In this document: positions 35,191 through 44,802 of the stretch, one piece after another
Position numbering within the stretch: position 1 is the first letter of the stretch
Layout of the letters: the number at the start of each line of letters is the position of its first letter
From: Streptomyces sp. TBY4
GTDB taxonomy: Bacteria > Actinomycetota > Actinomycetes > Streptomycetales > Streptomycetaceae
Direction: 5' to 3'
DNA: 64,000 nt
Assembly: GCF_024213195.1 (NCBI RefSeq)
Contig: NZ_JANAVF010000006.1
Span: 1-64,000 of the forward strand
Translations under genes and position numbers: made by a program
Notes under the pieces: model-generated
The model's database searches: none
What the model saw: only the letters and a program-made list of their open reading frames with translations
What the model was told of the DNA's origin: nothing

Positions 35191-36720
35191 TCAGGACAAG
35201 GCGGCCACCCGCTCCCGGTACCCCCGCACCGCCGACGCGTCCCGGTACGGCTCGAGCCGCCGCTCGAAGTCCCGTACGTACTCCACCGCCCGCACCGACC
35301 GCATCTCCATCGCCTGCTGCGCCGCCTCCGCGCCCAGCGCGCACGCCTGGTCCAGCTCGCCCAGCCCCAGCCGCGCAGTCGCCAGCACCACCCGGCAGAA
35401 CAGCCGCGAGCGCGCGTACGAGGGCGCCCGCAGCTGCAGGGACCGCTCGGCGTGCTGCGCCGAGGCCCGGTACTGCTGCAGGTCCCGGTGGCAGTGCCCG
35501 AACTCGTCCGCGAGCTGCGCCTCGTCGTAGTCGCGGGCCCAGTGCGGTACGTCGTCCCCCGGCCGGGCCGCGCCCAGCGCCCGCTCGGCGCGCACCAGCG
35601 AGGCCGTCGACGCCCGCACCTCGCCGAGCACCGCGTGCCCGCGCGCCTCCGCCGAGTGCAGCAGCGCCTGCACCACCGGCGGCGGCCCCGAGCCCACGCC
35701 CTGCTGGGCCACCCGGGCCAGCTGCACCGCCTCCCGGCCGTGGCCGAGGTAGACCGCCTGGCGGCTCATGGTGATCAGCACGTACGCCCCGTACGGCCGG
35801 TCCCCGGCGGCCTGGGCCAGCCGCAGCGCCTGGACGAAGTACCGCTGGGCGAGCCCGTGCGCGGCGATGTCGTACGAGGTCCAGCCCGCGAGCCGGGTCA
35901 GATCGGCAGCGGCGGCGAAGAGCCGGCGTCCGGTGGTCTCCCCGTAGGTGCCGCGCAGCATCGGCTCGGCCTCGTGCTCCAGGTACCGCACCAGGGCCTG
36001 GCGGGCATGGCCGCCGCCGTAGGCGTGGTCCAGGGTGCGGAAAAGCTCGCCCACCGATCTGAGCGCCGCGATGTCACCGCCGGTCACCCGCTGCCCGGGC
36101 CCGCGGTCGATCTGCCGCTGCCGGGGCACCGAGGTCCGCCCGGTCAGCAGCCGGCCCTGCTCGGGGCGGCCCTGCTCGGGACGGCCGAGATCCGCACGGC
36201 CCAGCTCCGGTCGGCCCAGCTCGGGGCGGCCCTGTTCGGGAACGCGCGCCGCGGCCTGCTCCGCGCCCCGGCCGACCCGCTCGTCGGCCCGGCCGATCAG
36301 CCAGTCCCGGCTGGGCACCACCAGCCCGGCGGGGGTGAAGGCGATCTTGCGCAGCTCGGCGTGCGAGCCGGAGTCCTTGCGCCACAGGCCGCTCGCGATG
36401 TCGACGGCCTCCTCCGGGGTGGCCGCGAACTCCAGCCCGGCGTACACGGGGGCGCACGCGTCCAGCCCCAGGTCCTGCGCCGAGAGCCGCCGCCCGAGGC
36501 GCCGGGTGAACACCTCCGCGATCAGCGCCGGGGTGGTCCCGCGGGGCTGCTGCCCGCGCAGCCAGCGGGTCACGGAGGTCTTGTCGTACCGCAGATCGAG
36601 ACCGTGCTCCAGACCGAGCTGGTCGACACGGCGGGCGAGCCCGGCGTTGGAGAACCCGGCCTCGGCGATCAGTGCCGAGAGCTGCCGGTTGGGGACACGC
36701 TGGGCAGGTCGTTCCGTCAT
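35191..36720 (-). CDS. NsdA-like regulator (HTH plus TPR-type repeats)
   Basis: A 509-residue protein. Residues about 8-80 form an XRE-like helix-turn-helix (NRQLSALIAEAGFSNAGLARRV and TSVTRWLRGQQPRGTTPALI), the head of NsdA-type regulators. A Gln/Gly/Arg-rich segment (about 160-190) is built of five-residue repeats such as GRPEL and GRPEQ, encoded by 15-bp repeats at about 36154-36240. The C-terminal 300 residues are helical TPR-like repeats. NsdA of S. coelicolor restrains sporulation and antibiotic production; this is a paralogue or relative, so its role is inferred. The start at ATG 36720 precedes the HTH directly. Confidence 0.8.
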   Translation of the reverse strand: MTERPAQRVPNRQLSALIAEAGFSNAGLARRVDQLGLEHGLDLRYDKTSVTRWLRGQQPRGTTPALIAEVFTRRLGRRLSAQDLGLDACAPVYAGLEFAATPEEAVDIASGLWRKDSGSHAELRKIAFTPAGLVVPSRDWLIGRADERVGRGAEQAAARVPEQGRPELGRPELGRADLGRPEQGRPEQGRLLTGRTSVPRQRQIDRGPGQRVTGGDIAALRSVGELFRTLDHAYGGGHARQALVRYLEHEAEPMLRGTYGETTGRRLFAAAADLTRLAGWTSYDIAAHGLAQRYFVQALRLAQAAGDRPYGAYVLITMSRQAVYLGHGREAVQLARVAQQGVGSGPPPVVQALLHSAEARGHAVLGEVRASTASLVRAERALGAARPGDDVPHWARDYDEAQLADEFGHCHRDLQQYRASAQHAERSLQLRAPSYARSRLFCRVVLATARLGLGELDQACALGAEAAQQAMEMRSVRAVEYVRDFERRLEPYRDASAVRGYRERVAALS

Positions 36721-36893
36721 CGGCTCCACGGTCTCCTGACGTGACGGACCGGAGTCCCGGCCCTGTGAACGGCGTGAATGTAGCGGCGAACCTCGCCCGC
36801 ACCGCCCTCTCTGTCCCACATTCATCCGATCGTGTGCAGAACCGGTGGGTCTCTTTACGGACGGACCCCCTCCACCCGCGTACGCTGCGCCCC

Positions 36894-37235
36894 ATGACCC
36901 GCCGGCCCACCGGGGAAGCTCCCCCCGGCAGCTGCGAGCGCCCCGACGGCGACGGCAGCCACGCAGAGTCCACGGCCCCGCCGAAGGTGCCCGAGCTGGC
37001 CGCGCCCGAGCTCACCGAGGCGGAGTGCCGGCGGTGCGGGACGTACATCGCCGGTCTCGACGGGCGCTACGCCTGCGGGGTCTGCGGCTGGGTGAACGAC
37101 CACACCGAGGGGCACCGCCGGCTGCCCCGGGCGGACGAGGACCCGGACCGGCCGCCGAAGGGCCGCCGGCGGCCGAAACAGCTCCCCGGACCCCAGGATC
37201 CCGGGCCTTCCGGCCCGTCCGGTACGGGCGGCTGA
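36894..37235 (+). CDS. Small zinc-ribbon protein
   Basis: A 113-residue hydrophilic protein with one zinc-ribbon: [22 protein letters not shown] (two CxxC knuckles, about residues 45-65). Flanks are disordered and rich in Pro, Arg and Asp. Function unknown. It is divergent from the NsdA-like gene, with 173 bp between, and 88 bp upstream of lipB. Confidence 0.75.
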   Translation: MTRRPTGEAPPGSCERPDGDGSHAESTAPPKVPELAAPELTEAECRRCGTYIAGLDGRYACGVCGWVNDHTEGHRRLPRADEDPDRPPKGRRRPKQLPGPQDPGPSGPSGTGG

Positions 37236-37323
37236 CGGGGCCGGCCGGGGCCGCCGTACCCTTGCCTGGTGCGATAGGTGCACACAGCAAGTTCGTCGGC
37301 AGGTTCAACGAGGAGGCGCCGCG

Positions 37324-38121
37324 GTGGCTGAGCTTGGGTTTGTCCGCATGGGCTTCGGCCCGGAGGCCGTGGAGTACACGGTGGCCTGGGAAGAGCAGCG
37401 CCGGGTGCACGCGGCCCGCTTCGCGGACGAGATCGAGGACACCTGCCTGCTGCTGGAGCACCAGCCCGTCTACACGGCCGGCCGGCGCACCGCCGACAAC
37501 GAGCGTCCGCTCGACGGCACGCCCGTCGTGGACGTGGACCGCGGCGGAAAGATCACCTGGCACGGCCCGGGCCAGCTGGTCGGCTACCCGATCATGAAGC
37601 TGCCCCGCCCCGTGGACGTGGTCGCCCACGTCCGCCGCCTGGAGGACGCACTGATCCGCACGGCCGCCGAGTTCGGCCTGGAGACCACCCGCGTCGAGGG
37701 GCGCAGCGGGGTCTGGGTGCTGGGAGACCCGGTGGAGGAGCGCCCGAAGATCGGCGGCCTCTCGCTGGACTTCGACCCGAGGCTGCACGACGAGGAGTTC
37801 GACCCCCGGCTGAACGGCCCCGAGTACGCCCCGTCCAACGCCGGCCAGCGCCGCGAGGACCGCAAGCTCGCCGCCATCGGCATCCGGGTCGCCAAGGGCG
37901 TCACGATGCACGGGTTCGCGATCAACGTGAACCCCGACAACACCTGGTTCGACCGGATCGTCCCCTGCGGGATCCGGGACGCCGGTGTGACCTCGCTCTC
38001 CTACGAGCTGGGCCGCGAGATCACCATCGCCGAGGTGCTTCCGGTGATCGAACGGCACCTGAAGGACGTACTGGAGCAGGCGGAGCTGCGGCCCCGGGAG
38101 ATAGAGCCGGCCGCCGGCTGA
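37324..38121 (+). CDS. lipB: Lipoyl(octanoyl) transferase
   Basis: Transfers octanoate from acyl carrier protein to lipoyl domains, the first step of lipoate assembly. At 265 residues it has the family length. The substrate loop [17 protein letters not shown], the catalytic lysine K181 (RKLAAIG) and the thioester cysteine C215 (VPCGI) are present. The GTG start at 37324 follows GAGGAGG (37310-37316). It is followed after 109 bp by lipA. Its targets include the E2 protein encoded at 53776-55509. Confidence 0.97.
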   Translation: MAELGFVRMGFGPEAVEYTVAWEEQRRVHAARFADEIEDTCLLLEHQPVYTAGRRTADNERPLDGTPVVDVDRGGKITWHGPGQLVGYPIMKLPRPVDVVAHVRRLEDALIRTAAEFGLETTRVEGRSGVWVLGDPVEERPKIGGLSLDFDPRLHDEEFDPRLNGPEYAPSNAGQRREDRKLAAIGIRVAKGVTMHGFAINVNPDNTWFDRIVPCGIRDAGVTSLSYELGREITIAEVLPVIERHLKDVLEQAELRPREIEPAAG

Positions 38122-38230
38122 GCCCGGGGGAATGGGTCGGGCAGCCCACGGGTTGGCCGACGTAAGAGCGTATGAAATTACGGGCGTACCCTGGTGGGCG
38201 CCGAAGAATCGAAGTCACAGGGAGCCGGTC

Positions 38231-39178
38231 GTGTCCGCAGTCGCACCCGACGGACGCAAGATGCTGCGCCTAGAGGTCCGTAACGCCCAGACGCCCATCG
38301 AGCGCAAGCCCGAGTGGATCAAGACGCGGGCCAAGATGGGTCCCGAGTACACCAAGATGCAGGCCCTGGTGAAGGGCGAAGGACTGCACACGGTGTGCCA
38401 GGAAGCCGGCTGTCCGAACATCTACGAATGCTGGGAGGACCGCGAGGCCACCTTCCTCATCGGTGGCGACCAGTGCACCCGGCGCTGCGACTTCTGCCAG
38501 ATCGACACGGGCAAGCCCGAGGCGCTGGACCGCGACGAGCCCCGCCGCGTCGGCGAGTCCGTGGTCACCATGGACCTGAACTACGCCACCATCACGGGCG
38601 TCGCGCGCGACGACCTGGCGGACGGCGGAGCCTGGCTCTACGCGGAGACCGTGCGCCAGATCCACCAGCAGACGGCCGGCCGCGAGAGCGGCCACACCAA
38701 GGTCGAGCTGCTCGCCCCGGACTTCAACGCGGTCCCGGAGCTGCTGGAGGAGGTCTTCGCCTCCCGCCCCGAGGTCTTCGCCCACAACATCGAGACGGTG
38801 CCGCGCATCTTCAAGCGCATCCGCCCCGGCTTCCGCTACGAGCGGTCGATGGACGTCATCACCCGGGCCCGCGCCTACGGCCTCGTCACCAAGTCCAACC
38901 TGATCCTGGGCATGGGCGAGGAGCGCGAGGAGGTCAGCCAGGCGCTGAAGGACCTCCACGAGGCGGGCTGCGAGCTCATCACCATCACCCAGTACCTGCG
39001 GCCCTCGCCGCGCCACCACCCCGTCGAGCGCTGGGTGAAGCCGGCCGAGTTCGTGGAGCTGGCGCAGGAGGCCGAGGAGATCGGCTTCTCCGGGGTCATG
39101 TCCGGCCCGCTGGTCCGTTCCTCGTACCGCGCCGGCCGTCTCTACCAGCAGGCGATGGAGAAGCGCGCGACCGTCTGA
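38231..39178 (+). CDS. lipA: Lipoyl synthase
   Basis: A radical-SAM enzyme that inserts two sulfurs into the octanoyl chain. The 315 residues carry both 4Fe-4S sets: the auxiliary C56-x4-C61-x5-C67 and the radical-SAM C82-x3-C86-x2-C89. The C-terminal RSSYRAG serine motif is also present. GTG 38231 was chosen since GGGAG precedes it and the family begins shortly before the KPEWIK stretch. It forms a lipoylation unit with lipB. Confidence 0.98.
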   Translation: MSAVAPDGRKMLRLEVRNAQTPIERKPEWIKTRAKMGPEYTKMQALVKGEGLHTVCQEAGCPNIYECWEDREATFLIGGDQCTRRCDFCQIDTGKPEALDRDEPRRVGESVVTMDLNYATITGVARDDLADGGAWLYAETVRQIHQQTAGRESGHTKVELLAPDFNAVPELLEEVFASRPEVFAHNIETVPRIFKRIRPGFRYERSMDVITRARAYGLVTKSNLILGMGEEREEVSQALKDLHEAGCELITITQYLRPSPRHHPVERWVKPAEFVELAQEAEEIGFSGVMSGPLVRSSYRAGRLYQQAMEKRATV

Positions 39179-39403
39179 GGCGTGTGATGCGGGAGGTATG
39201 TGAACTCGCGCACAAAGTCTTACCTGTGGGTAACACCGCATCGATGCGGCCCCTAGGCTCTCCCTCGAGGAGGGTCCTAGCGGGCCGCATCAAGGTTTCA
39301 TCACTGTTTGACCGGGGGGTCACGCCCTGGTAACACCAATCGGTGACGATAGTTCTACGCACCGCACACACGCTGACGTGAGCTCCGTGAAAGGGTCGAC
39401 ACC

Positions 39404-39601
39404 ATGCAGGCCGCGCCCGTACGCGCCATCGCCATCCCGTCCTTCACCGACGCCGTCCGCGGCCTGGAGTCGCTGCTCATGAGCGGCGCCCGCCGGAACG
39501 CCTGGACGGCCGTCCTCGAAGACCGCCGCAGGGCCAGGGACCGGGTCGAAACCGAGCACGTACTCGAGGCCGCGGCGACCCGGACCGAGAAGGCCACGTA
39601 A
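39404..39601 (+). CDS. Small conserved hypothetical protein
   Basis: A 65-residue protein beginning MQAAPVRAIAIPSFTDAVRGLES with a charged helical second half (VLEDRRRARDRVETEHVLEAA). The ribosome site GAAAGGG lies 9 bases before the ATG. It lies 10 bp upstream of the DUF4191 gene, so the two are probably co-transcribed. The position between lipA and DUF4191 is kept in related genomes as I recall them. Function unknown. Confidence 0.7.
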   Translation: MQAAPVRAIAIPSFTDAVRGLESLLMSGARRNAWTAVLEDRRRARDRVETEHVLEAAATRTEKAT

Positions 39602-39611
39602 ACTTCGCTGC

Positions 39612-40310
39612 ATGGCGAGGAAGTCAAACGCAGAGACTGCTGCGAACCCCGGGCGACTGAAGCAGATCGCCCTGACGTACAAGATGACGCGCAAGGCCGA
39701 CCCGAAGGTCGGTCTGATCGTCGCGGGCGTGGGAATCGTCACCTTTGGTGTCTTTCTTGCGATCGGCTTCCTGATCGACCACCCGGTCTACCTGGGCATC
39801 CTGGGCTTCCTGGTGGCGTTCCTGGCGATGGCGATCATCTTCGGGCGGCGGGCCGAGACGGCCGCCTTCGGGCAGATGGAGGGACAGCCGGGCGCGGCCG
39901 CGGCCGTACTGGACAACGTGGGCAGGGGCTGGACCACCACCCCCGCCGTCGCGATGAGCAAGCAGCAGGACATCGTCCACCGTGCCGTGGGCAAGGCCGG
40001 CGTGGTCCTGATCGCCGAGGGCAACCCGAACCGGGTGAAGCCGATGCTCGCGAACGAGAAGAAGAAGCTGGCCCGGATCATGCCCGACATCCCGGTCCAC
40101 GACTTCATCGTGGGCAAGGGTGAGGGCGAGGTGCCGCTCAAGAAGGTCCGTACGACCCTGATGAAGCTGCCCCGTGTGCTCTCCGGGCCTCAGATCACCC
40201 AGGTCAACGACAAGCTGCGGGCCATGGGCGACTTGCTGAGCAACATGCCGATCCCGAAGGGCCCGATGCCCAAGGGGATGCGCATGCCGCGCGGCGGAAA
40301 GATGCGCTGA
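39612..40310 (+). CDS. DUF4191 membrane protein
   Basis: A 232-residue actinobacterial protein. A basic N-terminus (ALTYKMTRKADPK) precedes two adjacent membrane helices (about 35-80). A cytoplasmic domain with EGNPNRVKPMLANEKKKLARI follows, and the tail is rich in Pro, Met and Gly. DUF4191 genes accompany lipA in many actinobacteria; the function is not known. A strong terminator follows. Confidence 0.9.
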   Translation: MARKSNAETAANPGRLKQIALTYKMTRKADPKVGLIVAGVGIVTFGVFLAIGFLIDHPVYLGILGFLVAFLAMAIIFGRRAETAAFGQMEGQPGAAAAVLDNVGRGWTTTPAVAMSKQQDIVHRAVGKAGVVLIAEGNPNRVKPMLANEKKKLARIMPDIPVHDFIVGKGEGEVPLKKVRTTLMKLPRVLSGPQITQVNDKLRAMGDLLSNMPIPKGPMPKGMRMPRGGKMR

Positions 40311-40330
40311 TCCGCTTTTCGTATACAACA

Positions 40331-40371
40331 CAGAGGGGCGCCCCGGGCCGACGGCCCGGGGCGCCCCTCTG
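40331..40371. terminator. 19-bp perfect hairpin, bidirectional terminator
   Basis: CAGAGGGGCGCCCCGGGCC (40331-40349) pairs perfectly with 40353-40371 across a three-base loop, followed by TTT. It lies between convergent genes ending at 40310 and 40383. Confidence 0.92.
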
Positions 40372-40382
40372 TTTCGGTCTCG

Positions 40383-40850
40383 CTAGATCCTGACCTGCAC
40401 GGCGCGGCTGAGGCGGTCGTGCAGTCCGCGGCCGTCGCGGTCCCAGACGAGGGCCGGGATCAGCAGGGCGAGCAGGGCGGTACGGACCACCGTACGGCCG
40501 AATCCGAGCGCCCCGCCGTCCTGTGAGACGACCCGGAGGCCCAGGATCCGCTTCCCGGGGGTAAAGCCGACGGTGCCGACCGTCAGGATCACCAGGGCGA
40601 CGAAGACCGCCAGGGTCCAGTTGCCGGAGCCGTTCCAGTCACGGCCCGTGATCAGGCCGTACGCGATCAGCTGGCAGGCCATCCAGTCGATGGCCACGGC
40701 GCCGAGCCGGCGGCCGAAACGGGCCACCGAGCCGGGCCCGTGCTGCGGCAGGCCGAGCTGTTTGCCGGGGTACCCGAAGTCGGCACCCATCTCCTCCGCG
40801 GCCTCGCGGGGGCCGGAGAGCCAGGATCCGATTGCTTGCCTCTTGTCCAC
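40383..40850 (-). CDS. RDD-family membrane protein
   Basis: A 155-residue protein with the RDD fold: FGRRLGAVAIDWMACQLIAYGL (the R and D residues in the first membrane helix), GFTPGKRILGLRVV in the middle and a closing DRDGRGLHDRLSRAVQV. The N-terminal 40 residues are soluble. RDD proteins may act as transporters or membrane modulators; the substrate is unknown. It is divergent from glnA. Confidence 0.9.
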   Translation of the reverse strand: MDKRQAIGSWLSGPREAAEEMGADFGYPGKQLGLPQHGPGSVARFGRRLGAVAIDWMACQLIAYGLITGRDWNGSGNWTLAVFVALVILTVGTVGFTPGKRILGLRVVSQDGGALGFGRTVVRTALLALLIPALVWDRDGRGLHDRLSRAVQVRI

Positions 40851-40898
40851 GCCAACACGGTACCTGTGCCGCCTGACGCCGTTCCGGCGGGACCCTGG

Positions 40899-40936
40899 TT
40901 AACTTGTGCGAAACAAATGGGTCATGCTTGAGAAAC
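40899..40936 (+). promoter_or_regulatory. GlnR box of glnA (four half sites)
   Basis: TTAAC (40899-40903), GAAAC (40910-40914), GTCAT (40921-40925) and GAAAC (40932-40936) stand six bases apart, the a-b-a-b pattern known for the GlnR site upstream of Streptomyces glnA. The start codon is 100 bp downstream. Confidence 0.9.
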
Positions 40937-41035
40937 CCCGTCTGCTTATGGTCGGGTCAGCGTGCGGCACCGCACTGACGCACCACTAGCTATAAAGCCC
41001 GCCCCTGCCCCGGGGCCGGGAGTAGGAGGAGTTGG

Positions 41036-42445
41036 ATGTTCAAGAACGCCGACGAAGTGACGCAGTACATCAAGGAGAACGACGTCAAGTTCGTTGACGT
41101 CCGCTTCTGCGACCTGCCTGGTGTGATGCAGCACTTCACCATTCCGGGGCGGGCGTTCGACCCGAACGAGGAGCTGGCCTTCGACGGCTCCTCGATCCGC
41201 GGCTTCCAGGCGATCCACGAGTCCGACATGGCGCTGCGTGCCGACATCTCCACCGCGCGTCTGGACCCGTTCCGCAAGGACAAGACGCTCAACATCAACT
41301 TCTTCATCCACGACCCGATCACGGGCGAGGCCTACAGCCGCGACCCGCGCAACGTCGCGAAGAAGGCCGAGGCGTACCTCGCCTCCACCGGCATCGCCGA
41401 CACCGCGTACTTCGGCCCCGAGGCCGAGTTCTACGTGTTCGACAGCGTGCGCTTCGCGACCTCCGCGAACGAGAGCTTCTACCACATCGACTCCGAGGCC
41501 GGCGCCTGGAACACGGGCTCCGAGGAGAACAACCGTGGTTACAAGGTCCGCTACAAGGGTGGTTACTTCCCCGTAGCCCCGGTCGACCACTTCGCCGACC
41601 TGCGCGCCGAGATCTCCCTCGAGCTGGACGCCCAGGGCCTCCAGGTCGAGCGCCAGCACCACGAGGTCGGCACCGGTGGCCAGGCCGAGATCAACTACAA
41701 GTTCAACACGCTGCTCGCCGCGGCCGACGACCTGATGCTCTTCAAGTACATCGTGAAGAACGTCGCCTGGAAGAACGGCAAGACCGCGACCTTCATGCCG
41801 AAGCCGATCTTCGGTGACAACGGCTCGGGCATGCACGTGCACCAGTCGCTGTGGGCCAACGGCGACCCGCTGTTCTACGACGAGGCCGGCTACGCGGGCC
41901 TGTCGGACACCGCCCGCTACTACATCGGCGGCATCCTCAAGCACGCCCCGTCGCTGCTGGCCTTCACCAACCCGACGGTGAACTCCTACCACCGCCTGGT
42001 CCCGGGCTTCGAGGCGCCGGTCAACATGGTGTACTCGCAGCGCAACCGCTCCGCCGCGATGCGCATCCCGATCACGGGCTCGAACCCGAAGGCCAAGCGC
42101 GTCGAGTTCCGCGCCCCGGACCCGTCCTCGAACCCGTACCTGGCGTTCGCGGCCCTGCTCCTCGCGGGCCTCGACGGTGTCAAGAACAAGATCGAGCCGA
42201 TGGAGCCGATCGACAAGGACCTCTACGAGCTCTCCCCCGACGAGCACGCGAGCGTCCCGCAGGTCCCGACCAGCCTCGAGGACGTCCTCAAGGCCCTGGA
42301 GGAGGACCACGAGTACCTCCTGGCCGGCGGTGTCTTCACCCCCGACCTGATCGAGACCTGGATCGACTACAAGCGCACGCACGAGATCGCCCCGATCGCC
42401 CAGCGCCCGCACCCGCACGAGTTCGAGCTCTACTTCGACCTCTAA
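41036..42445 (+). CDS. glnA: Glutamine synthetase I
   Basis: The main ammonia-assimilating glutamine synthetase, 469 residues, dodecameric type I. Motifs: FDGSSIRGF near residue 60, GPEAEFYVF, the ATP motif [14 protein letters not shown], and [18 protein letters not shown]. The regulatory tyrosine is Y397 ([10 protein letters not shown]), so control by adenylylation is possible besides transcriptional control by GlnR. The ribosome site AGGAGGAG lies at 41024-41031. Monocistronic; followed by a perfect terminator. Confidence 0.99.
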   Translation: MFKNADEVTQYIKENDVKFVDVRFCDLPGVMQHFTIPGRAFDPNEELAFDGSSIRGFQAIHESDMALRADISTARLDPFRKDKTLNINFFIHDPITGEAYSRDPRNVAKKAEAYLASTGIADTAYFGPEAEFYVFDSVRFATSANESFYHIDSEAGAWNTGSEENNRGYKVRYKGGYFPVAPVDHFADLRAEISLELDAQGLQVERQHHEVGTGGQAEINYKFNTLLAAADDLMLFKYIVKNVAWKNGKTATFMPKPIFGDNGSGMHVHQSLWANGDPLFYDEAGYAGLSDTARYYIGGILKHAPSLLAFTNPTVNSYHRLVPGFEAPVNMVYSQRNRSAAMRIPITGSNPKAKRVEFRAPDPSSNPYLAFAALLLAGLDGVKNKIEPMEPIDKDLYELSPDEHASVPQVPTSLEDVLKALEEDHEYLLAGGVFTPDLIETWIDYKRTHEIAPIAQRPHPHEFELYFDL

Positions 42446-42484
42446 GCCGTGCCGTGCTGATGCACTGATCACGCGCTGATCCAC

Positions 42485-42521
42485 GAAGCCCCGCCCCCTC
42501 TCCGAGAGGGGGCGGGGCTTC
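42485..42521. terminator. glnA terminator (17-bp perfect stem)
   Basis: GAAGCCCCGCCCCCTCT (42485-42501) pairs perfectly with 42505-42521 across a three-base loop. It also lies at the end of the convergent TetR gene (42555). Confidence 0.92.
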
Positions 42522-42554
42522 TGCGTGTTCTCGTGACTGGCCGGCGCCGGGGGC

Positions 42555-43208
42555 TCAGCGCATCAAGGGCATGGCGCCCGTGAGGTCGCGGAGGCAGCGG
42601 ATGGCCAGTTCTGCGGGGGAGCCGGGGCCCGAGGGCGGGGTGTCCGTGGTGGACCAGAGTTCCAGGGCGATGCGGATCGCGTCCGTGGCGGCCGCCGCGA
42701 GGAGGCGTACGGCGAGGGGTTCGGCGTCCGGGCCGGCGAGCCGGGCGACGACCGGGACCAGGCGCTCCTCGGAGTCCTGGTTGACCCGGTACCAGACGGC
42801 CCGCAGGGCCTCGTCCGTCGTGGCGGCGCGCAGCAGGCCGCGGGTGACCTCCAGGCCCTCGTCGAGCGCCTGGGGCTCGGTGAGGGAGCGGGTGACGGCG
42901 CGCTCCAGGGCCTCGGTGAGGGGGGTGCCGGGGTCCTCCTCGGCGAGCAGGGCGCGCCAGGCGTCGCCGCCGCCCGCGAGCAGGGGGGCGACGGCCTCCT
43001 GCTTGTTGCGGAAGTAGCGGTAGAACGTGCGCAGCGCCACGCCCGCGCGGTGGGCGATGTCCTCGGCGGTGGTGCCGTCGGGGCCGTGCTCGGCGAAGAG
43101 TTCGCAGGCGGCGCGGGCGATGTCCAGCTGGGTGGCCGCCTTGCGGCGCTCGTTCAGCGACTGGGCTCCGGTGCCGGTCTGGGGAGAGTACGGACGAGGG
43201 GATCTCAC
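42555..43208 (-). CDS. TetR-family transcriptional regulator
   Basis: A 217-residue regulator. The helix-turn-helix lies at residues about 22-70 (KAATQLDIARAACELFAEHG, then TTAEDIAHRAGVALRTFYRYF). The ligand domain follows. It is divergent from a short-chain dehydrogenase gene with 86 bp between, the usual sign that the two form a regulator/target pair. The inducer is unknown. Confidence 0.92.
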   Translation of the reverse strand: MRSPRPYSPQTGTGAQSLNERRKAATQLDIARAACELFAEHGPDGTTAEDIAHRAGVALRTFYRYFRNKQEAVAPLLAGGGDAWRALLAEEDPGTPLTEALERAVTRSLTEPQALDEGLEVTRGLLRAATTDEALRAVWYRVNQDSEERLVPVVARLAGPDAEPLAVRLLAAAATDAIRIALELWSTTDTPPSGPGSPAELAIRCLRDLTGAMPLMR

Positions 43209-43244
43209 CGGGGAAGGATACCTTGGGGGAGAGCGGTAAATGCA

Positions 43245-43267
43245 TGTTTTGACAGGGTGGCAAAACG
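43245..43267. promoter_or_regulatory. Candidate TetR operator between divergent genes
   Basis: GTTTTG (43246-43251) and CAAAAC (43261-43266) are perfect inverted half sites with nine bases between. The A/T-rich arms stand out from the local composition. The site is about 30-50 bp from both starts. Confidence 0.5.
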
Positions 43268-43294
43268 TGTCATCGCGGGAGTACGCTCCCCCTC

Positions 43295-44065
43295 ATGAAC
43301 CGTTACGAAGGACGTCGCGTCCTCATCACCGGCGGCGGCTCCGGCATCGGCCAGGCCACCGTCCACCGCATCCTTTCCGAGGGTGGCCGCGTCCACACAG
43401 TGGACGTCAACGAGGCCGGCCTGAAGGTGACGGCCGACCGGGCCGCCGCCGACGGGCACGCCGACCGCCTCACCACCGCGGTCCTTGACATATCCGACGA
43501 GGCCGCCGTCAAGGCGGGCGTGGCCGCCGCGGTCGACACCCTCACCGGGATCGACGTACTAGTCAACGCCGCGGGCATCCTGCGCTCCGCGCACACCCAC
43601 CAGACCACGCTCGAGTTCTGGAACAAGATCATCGCGGTGAACCTGACCGGTACGTTCCTGGTCATCCGCGAGTCGCTCCCGGCGCTGCTGGCGGGCGACC
43701 AGCCGGTCGTCGTCAACTTCAGCTCCACCTCGGCGTCCTTCGCGCACCCCTACATGTCCGCCTACGCGGCCAGCAAGGGCGGCATCCAGTCGATGACCCA
43801 CGCGCTCGCCGCCGAGTACAGCAAGCAGGGCCTGCGCTTCGTCTCCGTCGCGCCCGGCTCCATCGAGAGCGGCATGACCACCGGCACCGGCCCCGGCCTG
43901 CCCGAGGACACCGACTGGAGCCTGTTCGCGAAGCTCGCCCCGGCCCTCGGCCAGGGCTTCGCCGGCCCTCAGACGGTCGCCGGCGTCGTCGCCATGCTGG
44001 GCTCCGAGGACGGCGCCTTCATCACCGGTACGGAGATCCGCATCGACGGCGGCACGCACTACTGA
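43295..44065 (+). CDS. Short-chain dehydrogenase/reductase
   Basis: A 256-residue classical SDR. Cofactor motif TGGGSGIG (12-19), NAAG (91-94), the catalytic serine around 143 (NFSSTSAS) and Y157-x3-K161. D37 after the second strand (VDVN) suggests NAD rather than NADP. Probably a 3-hydroxyacyl or alcohol dehydrogenase acting on a compound sensed by the divergent TetR. Substrate unknown. Confidence 0.93.
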   Translation: MNRYEGRRVLITGGGSGIGQATVHRILSEGGRVHTVDVNEAGLKVTADRAAADGHADRLTTAVLDISDEAAVKAGVAAAVDTLTGIDVLVNAAGILRSAHTHQTTLEFWNKIIAVNLTGTFLVIRESLPALLAGDQPVVVNFSSTSASFAHPYMSAYAASKGGIQSMTHALAAEYSKQGLRFVSVAPGSIESGMTTGTGPGLPEDTDWSLFAKLAPALGQGFAGPQTVAGVVAMLGSEDGAFITGTEIRIDGGTHY

Positions 44066-44081
44066 CGTACCCGCCGGGGCG

Positions 44082-44603
44082 TCAGCCCCTGAAGCGGTCC
44101 CACAGCCGGGGGAAGCGCTCCGCGAGCACGGCTTCGTTCTCGAAGTCCAGCGCAGCGCCCTCCGGCTCCGCCGCCTGCAGCGGGATCCCGAGATCCGGCG
44201 CGACGGCCCCGGTCAGCTGCTCGTACGCCTCGTCCGCCGCGTACCCCAGCTCCTCGCCGTCCCCGTCGATCTCCTCGTCGAACTCGTCGAGGAGCTCCGC
44301 GAGCTGGTCCGGATCGTGCACCCCGCCCTCGAAGACCTCCCGGCCCTGCCCGATCAGCCAGCACCGGAAGTAGTCGAACGCGTCGTCGCTGGCCCCGTCG
44401 AGCAGCACCCACGCCGCGCCCCACAGGTCCCAGGTGTACGCCCGGTTGTAGCGGGACTCGAAGTGCCGGGCGAAGTCCAGGACGGAATCCGGGTCGAGCT
44501 GCGCCAGCCGCTCCACGAGCAGCTCGGCGTGTTCCTCGGGGTCGCCCTCGGCGGCCTCGCGGGTACGGTCGACCATCTCCCAGAACTCCGTCTCGTCCAT
44601 CAC
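44082..44603 (-). CDS. DUF4240 protein
   Basis: A 173-residue acidic protein with the DUF4240 head: MDETEFWEMVDRTREAAEGDPEEHAELLVERL, later LWGAAWVLLDGASDDAFDYFRCWLIGQGREVFE. The family has no known enzymatic role and sometimes appears in contact-dependent immunity sets, but no toxin is near. Convergent with the SDR gene (16 bp). A second ATG one codon in is equally possible. Confidence 0.88.
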   Translation of the reverse strand: MMDETEFWEMVDRTREAAEGDPEEHAELLVERLAQLDPDSVLDFARHFESRYNRAYTWDLWGAAWVLLDGASDDAFDYFRCWLIGQGREVFEGGVHDPDQLAELLDEFDEEIDGDGEELGYAADEAYEQLTGAVAPDLGIPLQAAEPEGAALDFENEAVLAERFPRLWDRFRG

Positions 44604-44729
44604 CGCTCAAGCATCACGGGTACGCCCCCTCGCCGCCACCGCGCGTGCCGCGAAAGGCCGGTCCAAGCCCCCCGCACGGCCGCATCCCCGGACCGGCCGG
44701 AGCCGTGGAGCCGGACCCGGGGAACGCGG

Positions 44730-44763
44730 AAGGCGGTCCGCTCCCGGAGGGGCGGACCGCCTT
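44730..44763 (-). terminator. aceE terminator
   Basis: AAGGCGGTCCGCTCC (44730-44744) pairs with 44749-44763 across a four-base loop, with one G-T pair. It begins 40 bp past the aceE stop. Confidence 0.85.
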
Positions 44764-44802
44764 GCGGTCGTTCAGCGTGCCGGCCGGCCGGGCCGCCAGG
44801 GC

